Below are positions 1 to 6,569 of a DNA stretch of 10,630 nt, in pieces. The stretch's first letter is position 1; each line of letters begins with the position of its first letter. The notes under the pieces are model-generated. The model was not told the origin of the DNA. It did no database searches and saw only the letters and a list, made by a program, of their open reading frames with translations. The stretch comes from an uncultured Micrococcales bacterium (GTDB taxonomy: Bacteria; Actinomycetota; Actinomycetes; S36-B12; UBA10799): positions 1-10,630 of the forward strand of contig CALFYG010000125.1 in NCBI GenBank assembly GCA_937952095.1, given 5' to 3'. The position numbers were made by a program, and so were the translations under genes.

Positions 1-246
1 GTCCAGACTGCGGGCAGATGCCTTCGTGGCGCCGCTGACCGCGAAGAGAGCGGCGATCGCGATGGTGGACATTGCCGCGGCATACGCGCCGAAGACCGCG
101 GCGGGGAATGTGCGTGCGGTCACGCCCGCGTACACAAGTTGAAGCAGCATGCCCATCACCTGCACACCCCACACGGCGGCCACACCGGTGAGCAGGCCCC
201 CGCGAGCGCTCCTGGAGGCGACAGTTCGCTTTTCCGGATCAGACAC
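1..246 (-). CDS. Wzx-type polysaccharide flippase, N-terminal part (runs off the window)
   Basis: This is the first 82 codons of a minus-strand gene cut by the left window edge. After a short basic N-terminus (SDPEKRTVASRSARGG) the translation is almost wholly hydrophobic: a first membrane helix around residues 19-42, the sequence GVTARTFPAAVFGAY around 41-55, and a second helix around 56-72. This is the usual start of MATE/MOP-superfamily polysaccharide biosynthesis proteins, which flip lipid-linked oligosaccharides across the cytoplasmic membrane. The start chosen is a GTG (246-244), with a G-rich stretch (GGGGGTGG) about 5 nt upstream; an in-frame GTG at 264 is an alternative. The GTG lies 8 bp inside the end of the upstream glycosyltransferase gene, so the two are probably translationally coupled. 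The flippase identity is inferred from hydrophobicity, the N-terminal pattern and context, because most of the protein is outside the window. Confidence 0.72.
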   Translation of the reverse strand, partial: MSDPEKRTVASRSARGGLLTGVAAVWGVQVMGMLLQLVYAGVTARTFPAAVFGAYAAAMSTIAIAALFAVSGATKASARSLD

Positions 247-1324
247 CCAGCCACCCCCGAACACCGGCAGCGAAGCGATCGGCCATCTCTTGGACCCCGT
301 ATCGGGTGGCGTCGGCCCGACAAGCCGCACTCATCGTCGCCAGGCGGTCATGGTCGTGAAGCAAGGTGACGAGGTCGCGGGCGAAAGCGGAAGGCGAGGC
401 CTGCCGGGGCACGAACACGCTCTGTCGCACGCGGTCGAGGTAGTCGGCCTCGGGACCATGCCCGCAGTTCTCGCGCGTCACCACCGGACGTCCGGCCGCC
501 AGTGCGTCCACGGCCACCAGGCCGACGGCGGAGGGCATCGCGATGACATCGCACGACGCGAGTACGAGCGCCTTGTCCCGACCTGTCATCCGCCCAACCG
601 GCACAACGGGGATGCCTTCCGTACGTGCCTGCCGGACCTTTGCGGCTGATGGACCCTCTCCTGCGACCACCCAGCGGAAGTCCTCGTCGAGGCGTCCCGC
701 GGCAGCAGCGGCCCGGAGGAGATAGTCAACCCCTTTGGCCTCATCAAGACCTCCTACGAACAGGGCCGTTCTCCCCTGTGTCAGCCCCTGCCGGGCCCGG
801 AACTCCTCAACATCGCTGGCGTCCAGTTCGTGGAGATGGCGAAGAAGTGACCGCGTATCGATGCTGTTGTTCACCACGGTGACGCGCTGGGCAGGAAAGC
901 CCGCCCTCGTCACCGCCTCGGCGACAGGCTGGGTGTAGGCGAAGAACCAGTCGGCACGACGCAACAGCAGACTCGTGTCCCAGCCGAGGTTCGCATGCCC
1001 CCACACCGCCAGCGGGCCACGGGTCACGACCATGGGCCAGGTCTCAAGATTCTTGGCCGCGAACTCGGTGATCACCGCATCCGGACGCGAGCCGCGGCGG
1101 GGCGTGGGTCGCCATCGGAGGCGATCACCTGTCAGTCGTCCCAAGCGGTCGGGCATGGCGATGGTCGCGACGGAGGTTCCCACCGCGTCGCCGCGTTCGG
1201 TGGTGTCACGCCCGAGGCCCAGCACGAGGTTCACTCCTAGTGCCCGCAGACGGGTGTCCAGTTCCTCGAAGAACGGGGCCCGGTACTCCGGTATGTATGA
1301 CTGCACGACCAGCAGCGTGGTCAT
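239..1324 (-). CDS. GT4-type (GT-B fold) glycosyltransferase
   Basis: This 361-residue protein is probably a cytoplasmic or membrane-associated glycosyltransferase that adds a sugar to a lipid-linked repeat unit. The N-terminus (LLVVQSYIPEYRAPFF, residues 4-19) matches the acceptor-domain start of many GT4 enzymes. The donor-binding half begins around 187 with LFVGGLDEAKGVDYLL (188-203), followed by VVAGEGP (219-225) and MPSAVGLVAVDALAAGRPVV (263-282). In most GT4 enzymes that last block carries an E-x7-E motif. Here the second acid is D273 and the first position is occupied by S265, a variant I recall from a polysaccharide GT subgroup. The start is the ATG at 1324, whose ATGA overlaps the stop of the upstream GT2 gene; an in-frame ATG at 1333 is possible. 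Long upstream extensions of the frame lie inside GT2 and are unlikely. The sugar and linkage cannot be predicted. Confidence 0.88.
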   Translation of the reverse strand: MTTLLVVQSYIPEYRAPFFEELDTRLRALGVNLVLGLGRDTTERGDAVGTSVATIAMPDRLGRLTGDRLRWRPTPRRGSRPDAVITEFAAKNLETWPMVVTRGPLAVWGHANLGWDTSLLLRRADWFFAYTQPVAEAVTRAGFPAQRVTVVNNSIDTRSLLRHLHELDASDVEEFRARQGLTQGRTALFVGGLDEAKGVDYLLRAAAAAGRLDEDFRWVVAGEGPSAAKVRQARTEGIPVVPVGRMTGRDKALVLASCDVIAMPSAVGLVAVDALAAGRPVVTRENCGHGPEADYLDRVRQSVFVPRQASPSAFARDLVTLLHDHDRLATMSAACRADATRYGVQEMADRFAAGVRGWLGV

Positions 1325-2154
1325 CGGGTCCATCCCACCCGCCGACTCAGTTGGCTGACCTGACCAGTGGCAAACCACCACGGCCAACGCCAGTCGCCGT
1401 GCCTGCGCAGGAACTTCATCTGCGCGCGCCAGGGCAGACCCTTGGGTGAGTTGAGGTCGGCCCAAGCCCGGGGCAACGACATCCGCTGCTTGACACGCGG
1501 TCCCACGTCACAGACCCCGACGAAACCCGGGATCTGCAGAATGTGGATTCCCTGACCACGTGCTCGCAGACCGTAGTCCGTGTCAGCGTAGGCATGCGGG
1601 TAAGCGCCGTCGATCGGACCGACCACCTCCCTGACTGCGGCCGGCACGAGGACCGCATTGCCCTCGAAGGTGTCACACTCGAGCATGGTCCGCGGGGTCA
1701 GCAGCGGCCCCAGTCGCAGGGGATGGGGGCCGAGTCGACGACGGCCCCCGTAGGTGATCTCCTCGACATCGCTGGCCCGTGTGGCTCCGACAGCGATGGC
1801 ACCGGGGTGTGCCCTCACCACAGCCATCAGCCGCGCCACCGCATCCTCGTAGAGCCGGGTATCGTCGTTGAGCCAGAGGTACGCGTATGGCTGGGTCCTG
1901 GCCGCCGCAGTGTCCGCGACCGACATCCCCCGCGCCCAGAAATAGTTGCCGTCGCCGTGAATCACAGTCACGGAGGGGAACTCTTTCGCCAGCGCCTCGG
2001 CGGTACCGTCTGTGGAGCCGTCGTCGACGAGGAAGACCTCCAGATCGAAGTCGCTGCCGCGGCCGGTCTGGCCGTCCAGCAGGCGCAGGCAGTCCAGCGT
2101 CGTCTCACGACGGTTGTGGACGGTCATCAGTACCGCCACTCGCTGCCTCGGCAC
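1321..2154 (-). CDS. GT2 family glycosyltransferase
   Basis: This is a 277-residue GT-A-fold glycosyltransferase, probably inverting, using a nucleotide-sugar donor to extend a polysaccharide repeat unit. Visible signatures are VAVLMTVHNRRETTLDCL (6-23) at the nucleotide-binding start, VDDGSTDGT (43-51), GDGNYFWARGM (67-77), the metal-binding DxD-type segment WLNDDT (94-99), EGNAVLVP (164-171) and the probable catalytic-base region YADTDYGLRAR (189-199). The pattern resembles rhamnosyltransferase-like GT2 proteins, but the donor is not certain. Length is normal for a stand-alone domain, and no transmembrane tail is obvious. The start is GTG 2154: an in-frame stop lies 9 bp further up and no Shine-Dalgarno sequence precedes it. 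A TAGCAT -10 box ends 6 nt before the GTG, suggesting a leaderless mRNA. It is the first gene of a three-gene minus-strand operon; its TGA overlaps the next ATG by 4 bp. Confidence 0.9.
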   Translation of the reverse strand: MPRQRVAVLMTVHNRRETTLDCLRLLDGQTGRGSDFDLEVFLVDDGSTDGTAEALAKEFPSVTVIHGDGNYFWARGMSVADTAAARTQPYAYLWLNDDTRLYEDAVARLMAVVRAHPGAIAVGATRASDVEEITYGGRRRLGPHPLRLGPLLTPRTMLECDTFEGNAVLVPAAVREVVGPIDGAYPHAYADTDYGLRARGQGIHILQIPGFVGVCDVGPRVKQRMSLPRAWADLNSPKGLPWRAQMKFLRRHGDWRWPWWFATGQVSQLSRRVGWTR

Positions 2155-2160
2155 GAGGTC

Positions 2161-2166
2161 ATGCTA
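2161..2166 (-). promoter_or_regulatory. Putative -10 element for a leaderless GT2 operon transcript
   Basis: On the minus strand TAGCAT fits the actinobacterial -10 consensus TANNNT and ends 6 nt before GTG 2154. That places transcription initiation on or next to the first base of the start codon. No purine-rich Shine-Dalgarno site lies at normal spacing before the GTG, which agrees with a leaderless message. No clear -35 hexamer is seen at 17-18 bp; the region there is GC-rich. Confidence 0.45.
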
Positions 2167-2177
2167 AGCGCTGTCCG

Positions 2178-2277
2178 CCTCTGCACCGCGGGTCTCGCCC
2201 CATCGGCAGTCAGGGCATGGCCGGTCGTGCCCCCGGCGATGGAGTGCCGTTAGCCTCAAGAACACCTGGTGCAGAGG
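2178..2277. repeat. 10-bp inverted repeat flanking the divergent promoter region
   Basis: CCTCTGCACC at 2178-2187 and its exact complement GGTGCAGAGG at 2268-2277 face each other across the 130-bp gap between the divergent GT2 and asnB genes. The arms are 80 bp apart, too far for a simple hairpin. The plus-strand arm partly overlaps the Shine-Dalgarno sequence of asnB. Beyond each arm, read outward, a TTAGC occurs before the coding region. The pair could be two operator half-sites for a regulator of both operons. A chance match is possible, since one arm is constrained by the ribosome binding site. Confidence 0.35.
2251..2256 (+). promoter_or_regulatory. Putative -10 element for asnB
   Basis: TAGCCT matches TANNNT. 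Initiation about 6-7 nt downstream would give a leader of roughly 22 nt, containing the GAGGGG ribosome binding site at 2274-2279. There is no recognisable -35 hexamer at 17 bp (the position reads TGCCCC). Support is positional only. Confidence 0.3.
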
Positions 2278-2284
2278 GGTTAGC

Positions 2285-4084
2285 GTGTGCGGCATCGTCG
2301 GACGGGTCGACTTCGACGGTACAGATCTGTCCCAACTCGATCTGTCTGCCGCTCTGACGTCGTTGCGCGCTCGAGGACCCGATGCACAGGGCACGTGGCG
2401 CCGACAGTGGGCGGCGCTGGGTCACACACGGTTGGCCATCGTCGATCTTGACGAACGCTCCAACCAGCCCTTCATCAGCGCTGACGGCAACTACGTCCTG
2501 ACGTACAACGGCGAGATCTACAACCATCCGGAACTACGCCGCCAACTCCAGCAGCATTGGCGGTTCTCGACGTCCGGGGACACCGAAGTTGTACTCGCGG
2601 CACTGGTCACATGGGGGACTGAAGCATTCTCTCGGTTCAACGGCATGTGGGCCCTGGCGTTGGTGGACGTGGCGCGACGACGACTCCTCTTGGCTCGGGA
2701 TCGCTTTGGCGTCAAACCCCTGTACGTCGCGGCGGAGACTTCTGGTGGGTTCGTCTTCGGGTCGACCGTCACGGCCCTCCAGACCCTGATGGACACCCCG
2801 CTGCGCCCAGACATGCAACACCTGAGCCGTTACCTCGTCACCGCAGCCTCCCACCTCGATTCGTCCACGTTCTACGAGGGCGTACGGGAACTCAATCCGG
2901 GAACTTGGCTGCAGGTGAGTACGGAAGGTCGTCGGGAGGGCCGCTACTGGGATCTACCCCTCCCGCAAGCGGGACGACGGATCGACACGGATCGTCTGGA
3001 GTGGTTGCTGAGTGACAGCGTCCACGTTCGTCTGCGATCGGACGTCCCGGTGGGAGTCACGCTGTCAGGTGGGCTCGACTCATCTCTCATTGCGACGCTG
3101 ATGAGCGAAGACGAGGGTGCCTCCATGGCATTCACCGCATCCGGTGGCGGATCGAACTCCGAAAGTGAGGAGGCGGCCACGTACGCCGGGCTGTTGGGCA
3201 TGCCCTGGGTCGGGGTGGACCTCCCCACCCGTCTCGGACCGGAATTCCTGGCTGCCCGCATCTCCGAACTTGACGGACCGAACGCCAGCCCAGCAGCCAA
3301 CGCAGTCTGGTACATCATGCGAACTGCCGCCGCCGCGGGCAGGCGGGTTGTGCTGGAGGGCCAGGGCGCGGACGAGATCTTCGGCGGGTACTCCTCGATC
3401 GTCGGGCCCTTCTGGCTCAAGGACCGACTCATGCACCGCGACCTGACCGGAGCACGGCGGGCCTGGCTGGGTCTGACCTGGGATCTGGGCACCCGTCAGG
3501 CACTGCAGCATTCGATCAGGCGTCTTGTCCCCGGAGCACACGACATGTACGGCAGGCGCCGAGGAAACGCCGCGTGCCTGACGGGAGAGTTGGACGTCCG
3601 GGTCGAACCTCTCACGCGTCCGGGGATGACGGCCGCGGAGGTTCTGCACGCCTGCGTCAATGATGTCCTGCGCAGTCTGCTGCACTATGGGGATCGCATG
3701 TCCATGGCTCACTCGGTAGAGACCCGGCAACCCTTTCTCGATTACCGGATCGTCGAGGAGGTCAGCAGCAGCGACATGGCGCAGCGATTCGCCGAAGGTA
3801 GAGGCAAAGACTCGTTGCGCGCGGTCGGTGGGAGGGTGCTGCGCTCGCAGAAACCAGCTCGTGCGCCGAAGCGGGGGTTCCCCGTCCCCACGCTGCGCTG
3901 GATCCAGGACCCTGAGTGCCAGGACCTGCTGGCGCGGGGGCACCTCGTCGAACGCGGGCTGCTGGATGCACGGCAAGTCCGCGAGTTGCTCGACTCGGCC
4001 GCGACAGGCAAGGCACCGATGCGCACACAGAGCGCATACCGACTCCTGACCGCGGAACTATGGTGGCGCGACCAGGGCTGGTGA
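2285..4084 (+). CDS. asnB: Asparagine synthase (glutamine-hydrolysing) homologue, probable sugar amidotransferase
   Basis: This 599-residue class B asparagine synthase-like protein has both domains intact. The N-terminal class II glutamine amidotransferase domain (about 2-215) has the nucleophile Cys2 directly after the initiator (MCGIVG), RGPD (30-33), NGEIYNH (75-81) and GDTE (98-101). The C-terminal ATP-pyrophosphatase domain has the PP-loop SGGLDSS (261-267), EGQGADEIFGGY (358-369) and LHYGDRMSMAHSVETRQPFLD (466-486). The family makes ammonia from glutamine and transfers it to a carboxylate activated as an acyl-adenylate. The GTG start has GAGGGG 5 nt upstream, and it must be here because Cys2 needs to become N-terminal. 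Lying between glycosyltransferase operons, it more likely amidates a uronic acid or similar sugar, as proposed for WbpS-like proteins in O-antigen clusters, than it supplies free asparagine. That role is inferred; housekeeping activity cannot be excluded. It is transcribed alone and stops flush against the opposing gene. Confidence 0.93.
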   Translation: MCGIVGRVDFDGTDLSQLDLSAALTSLRARGPDAQGTWRRQWAALGHTRLAIVDLDERSNQPFISADGNYVLTYNGEIYNHPELRRQLQQHWRFSTSGDTEVVLAALVTWGTEAFSRFNGMWALALVDVARRRLLLARDRFGVKPLYVAAETSGGFVFGSTVTALQTLMDTPLRPDMQHLSRYLVTAASHLDSSTFYEGVRELNPGTWLQVSTEGRREGRYWDLPLPQAGRRIDTDRLEWLLSDSVHVRLRSDVPVGVTLSGGLDSSLIATLMSEDEGASMAFTASGGGSNSESEEAATYAGLLGMPWVGVDLPTRLGPEFLAARISELDGPNASPAANAVWYIMRTAAAAGRRVVLEGQGADEIFGGYSSIVGPFWLKDRLMHRDLTGARRAWLGLTWDLGTRQALQHSIRRLVPGAHDMYGRRRGNAACLTGELDVRVEPLTRPGMTAAEVLHACVNDVLRSLLHYGDRMSMAHSVETRQPFLDYRIVEEVSSSDMAQRFAEGRGKDSLRAVGGRVLRSQKPARAPKRGFPVPTLRWIQDPECQDLLARGHLVERGLLDARQVRELLDSAATGKAPMRTQSAYRLLTAELWWRDQGW

Positions 4085-4087
4085 TCA
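4082..4087. other. Abutting convergent stop codons (TGATCA)
   Basis: The TGA of asnB (4082-4084) and the TGA of the opposing GT4 gene (4087-4085 on the minus strand) touch with no intergenic base, forming the palindrome TGATCA. Any terminator for either gene must lie inside the other coding sequence, so 3' antisense overlap of the transcripts is expected. Confidence 0.9.
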
Positions 4088-5206
4088 CAAGACAGCGGAA
4101 TACAACGACTTCAGGTCTTTCACCCATCGCTCCTCGGTGAAGTTGCGCTCATAGCAGTCACGGGCCGCCGTACGCAGATCGCTGCCGCCCTGACGGCAGA
4201 ACGCGAGCGCAGAGCGCAACGACGGGGCTCCACCGTCATAGACCGCCCCGACGCCGAAGCGCTCCACAAGGGCGGCGGAGACCGTGGCCTCCCTGGCGAC
4301 GATCGGGGTACCCGCTCGCAAGGCCTCGATCACCACCGTCGGATGGACTTCCATTGCGAGACTGGGGAACACCAGCCCCTCCGCGCCCGCGAGGGCCTTT
4401 GCTACGTCGGCCCGGTCGCCGGCATACCACCGGATGCCATCAGGGGCGATCGCCTGCATCTGTGCGGCCAACGGTCCCGCACCCCAGACGGCGAGCGGCT
4501 CCGTGTCCGGCCAGATATTCAGCAGCGCCGCCAGACCCTTCTCAGGGGTGAGCCGTCCTGCAAACATCCATCCGTTCCGGGGGGACGAGGCGTCGGCGGT
4601 GATATCCGGGATGCCGGTGGGGATGACGTGGCTCTTGCCCCCATCCATGCCAGCCTCCACGTAGATCTCCCGCTGACTCTGCGACAGGAACACCACCGCT
4701 TCGGCACGCTGCAGGACAGGGTTGCGACGCGCTCCGCCGGCTGAGGCGACAGCCAGAGGAATAGTGGCCATCCGGCTGTCGCGGTAACAGCCGTGCCTGA
4801 CCGCATTCAACGTTCCATGGCTGACGCAATCGGTGCAGAAATGCCCGTCGCGCAGCAGAAGGCCATTGGCGCACAACGGCCGATAGTTGTGGACGGTAGC
4901 TACGATCGGGCCCTGCCACTGCCCCAGCCATCGCGTACCCATCGACGGGAACAGGTTGTGGACATGCACCAGGTCAGGTCGGAGACGCCGCAGTTCCGCA
5001 GTGGGATCGCCCCCCCGGCCGGTGGCGGTGATCATTGCCACCCTGACCGGATCCCAGGGATGCCGTACCTCCCGGTCCGACCATCGTCCGACAAGCGCCA
5101 CCTCCACCTCGGCCTGACTCAGAGCTTCGATCTGCGCCGTCACCGCAAGGTTCTCGCCGCTGGGCTGACCGCTGCGGTAGAAGGAATGCACAATGGCGAC
5201 CTTCAC
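4085..5206 (-). CDS. GT4 glycosyltransferase with Cys-rich acceptor domain
   Basis: This 373-residue GT-B-fold glycosyltransferase of the GT4 group is probably retaining and cytoplasmic. The N-terminal Rossmann half starts KVAIVHSFYRSGQPSGEN (2-19) and has LRPDLVHVHNLFP (75-87) and VATVHNYRPLCANG (102-115). The donor-binding half has WMFAGRLTPEKGLAALL (213-229), VWGAGP (240-245) and a complete E-x7-E motif, E286 and E294 in MEVHPTVVIEALRAGTPIV. Four cysteines at 112, 124, 127 and 140 sit in a pattern (HNYRxxC, CxxC, GCYRxS) that recurs in a GT4 subgroup. The start chosen is GTG 5206, which forms a GTGA overlap with the stop of the upstream Wzy-like gene. The open frame continues far upstream but only as a shadow of that gene. 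The initial KVAIVHS is the normal start of the fold. Donor and acceptor sugars are not predictable. Confidence 0.9.
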   Translation of the reverse strand: MKVAIVHSFYRSGQPSGENLAVTAQIEALSQAEVEVALVGRWSDREVRHPWDPVRVAMITATGRGGDPTAELRRLRPDLVHVHNLFPSMGTRWLGQWQGPIVATVHNYRPLCANGLLLRDGHFCTDCVSHGTLNAVRHGCYRDSRMATIPLAVASAGGARRNPVLQRAEAVVFLSQSQREIYVEAGMDGGKSHVIPTGIPDITADASSPRNGWMFAGRLTPEKGLAALLNIWPDTEPLAVWGAGPLAAQMQAIAPDGIRWYAGDRADVAKALAGAEGLVFPSLAMEVHPTVVIEALRAGTPIVAREATVSAALVERFGVGAVYDGGAPSLRSALAFCRQGGSDLRTAARDCYERNFTEERWVKDLKSLYSAVL

Positions 5207-6435
5207 GGGACGTCTGCGTCCCCCCGCGCGGAAAGCCCGGCCCCGAGGAAGACCCAGGCCCATGACGGCCATGCGTAGAAGAAGCCGAAGGCCGCAGTTG
5301 CGATGAGGCAGATCGGCAGAACGGGCGGCACGAGCCAGCGATACGCCGTCGCACGCAGGAACAACACAACGAAGACGCCGAGTCCCAGCAGCCCGAGCAT
5401 CGACAGCAGATCGACCAGCATGCTGTGCGAGCTGATGGTCGGGTTCATCACACTGCTCCCTGGACCCCAGACCGGGGTGGGTCCCCACATACCCCCGGTG
5501 AGCCACTCCATGAGGCTGCGCGATTGCGTCAGTCGCGACTCCCACATGTCCAAACGCCAACTGAAAGTACCCACCGACTCGAAGGAATCCGGCAGCGACG
5601 GTCCCGCCTGCGCCGATGGGCCGCTGGGCAGGATGGACCAGGGTGTGAGCACTGGCATCACCGCGGAAAGAACGAAGAAGGCCGCCACCGCAAGGAATCC
5701 CGTCATCTGCCGGAACGACACCCCCCGGCACTTGCCGTCCCACATCAAGAGCACGAGGGCCACCAGCAGCGCGATCCAGACGCTGCGGTGCTGAGCCAGC
5801 ACCACAGTGGCGCCGAGCACGACAACCACGGCCGTGCGGACGCGCGACGACAAGCGGCCCTCCCCGGCAGCAAGGACCAGGCCGAGCACCATCATCAAGG
5901 CGGCGGGGGCGCCCACCGGCCGGTCGCCGTAGAACTCGGCGGGGCCATTGAGTTGCGCCGGAGGGCTATGCCAGAACAACAGGCCCGTGAGGCACACGCC
6001 GGCGATGACGAGGGCGTAGCCGATGATGATGGGCCCCCACAGCCACCAGCAGGCCCGGTAGAAGGTCAGACCGAGGAGCAAGAACGCCAGGGCGAGCAAC
6101 CACTGCGACCAGTAGTTGATGGCTATTCGGGAACCGTCCTGCGCGGACCAGAAGGCGAAGCCGACGACCACCTGCACGAGGAACGCGCCTATGAGCCACT
6201 TGGTCGTGGTCGTCCAGCGGCGCCATGGAAGCGCGGAGACGACCACCGCCATCACGACGTAGAAGGTCATCAGCTCGCGGGTGCGCGAGACATAGGTGCT
6301 CGCAAACCCGAACGTGTCGAAAGTCGTGATCAGAAGCGCCCACACGAACACTGCGGTGGCGATGGTCGCAAGTACGGGCCGGTCATCCCATCCTGAGGTC
6401 TCCCGGCTCTGCACAGGCGCCGCGAAGGCCGTCAT
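5203..6435 (-). CDS. Wzy-like O-antigen polymerase / ligase family membrane protein
   Basis: This is a 410-residue polytopic inner-membrane protein with many hydrophobic segments, for example about 21-40, 55-69, 80-96, 111-124, 134-155, 175-190, 200-215, 218-232, 245-262, 339-360 and 370-400. Two features fit the O-antigen ligase/Wzy superfamily: the segment LAQHRSVWIALLVAL (213-227), which corresponds to the conserved T-x-S/H-R-x-x-W/x-L motif at a helix end, and a long extracytoplasmic loop (about 263-335) followed by HSMLVDLLSMLGLLGLGVF (337-355). The family polymerises lipid-linked repeat units or ligates polymer on the outer face of the membrane. The start is ATG 6435, with GGGGAT about 6-7 nt upstream. 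The frame is open to 6639, but the extra 68 residues are not hydrophobic, carry no family signal and would overlap the divergent GT-C gene. It is the first gene of a two-gene operon; its TGA overlaps the GT4 start. Polymerase versus ligase cannot be decided. Confidence 0.82.
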   Translation of the reverse strand: MTAFAAPVQSRETSGWDDRPVLATIATAVFVWALLITTFDTFGFASTYVSRTRELMTFYVVMAVVVSALPWRRWTTTTKWLIGAFLVQVVVGFAFWSAQDGSRIAINYWSQWLLALAFLLLGLTFYRACWWLWGPIIIGYALVIAGVCLTGLLFWHSPPAQLNGPAEFYGDRPVGAPAALMMVLGLVLAAGEGRLSSRVRTAVVVVLGATVVLAQHRSVWIALLVALVLLMWDGKCRGVSFRQMTGFLAVAAFFVLSAVMPVLTPWSILPSGPSAQAGPSLPDSFESVGTFSWRLDMWESRLTQSRSLMEWLTGGMWGPTPVWGPGSSVMNPTISSHSMLVDLLSMLGLLGLGVFVVLFLRATAYRWLVPPVLPICLIATAAFGFFYAWPSWAWVFLGAGLSARGDADVP

Positions 6436-6495
6436 CCAGCCATCCCCGGCCCGCTCATCACCGCACTGACGGGGGACTGACCATCCATGGCACCC

Positions 6496-6501
6496 AATGT
6501 A
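6496..6501 (-). promoter_or_regulatory. Putative -10 element for the wzy-like/GT4 operon
   Basis: On the minus strand TACATT (preceded by GGC) matches TANNNT and lies about 60 bp before ATG 6435, allowing a leader of roughly 54 nt with a GGGGAT ribosome binding site. At the -35 distance there is no consensus hexamer; the 13-bp palindrome at 6512-6524 occupies that position instead. The call is tentative. Confidence 0.3.
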
Positions 6502-6511
6502 GCCACCGTCG

Positions 6512-6524
6512 CCGACCGGGTCGG
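6512..6524. promoter_or_regulatory. 13-bp palindrome, possible operator
   Basis: CCGACC-G-GGTCGG is a perfect 6-1-6 inverted repeat in the middle of the 134-bp gap between the divergent wzy-like and GT-C genes. It sits where the -35 element of the minus-strand promoter would be. A dimeric regulator site is a reasonable guess. Short GC palindromes also arise by chance in high-GC DNA. Confidence 0.3.
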
Positions 6525-6569
6525 TGCGTCCCGCGGCGTTTTCCGGACACGCACCCATCGGAGGAGTCC

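Noticed and set aside
1325..1465. Upstream extension of the first GT4 frame (47 codons)
   Set aside because: It lies wholly inside the GT2 gene; the ATGA overlap and the typical GT4 N-terminus support a start at 1324.
3080..3976. A 298-codon minus-strand open frame inside asnB
   Set aside because: It is the antisense shadow of the ATP-pyrophosphatase domain and has no domain or ribosome binding site of its own.
5207..5743. Upstream extension of the second GT4 frame (179 codons)
   Set aside because: It overlaps the Wzy-like coding sequence, has no domain sense, and the GTGA start/stop overlap plus the canonical KVAIVHS N-terminus fix the start at 5206.
5425..6396. A 323-codon plus-strand open frame
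   Set aside because: It is antisense to the Wzy-like membrane protein and consists mostly of His, Arg, Gly and Glu, the usual product of reading hydrophobic high-GC codons backwards.
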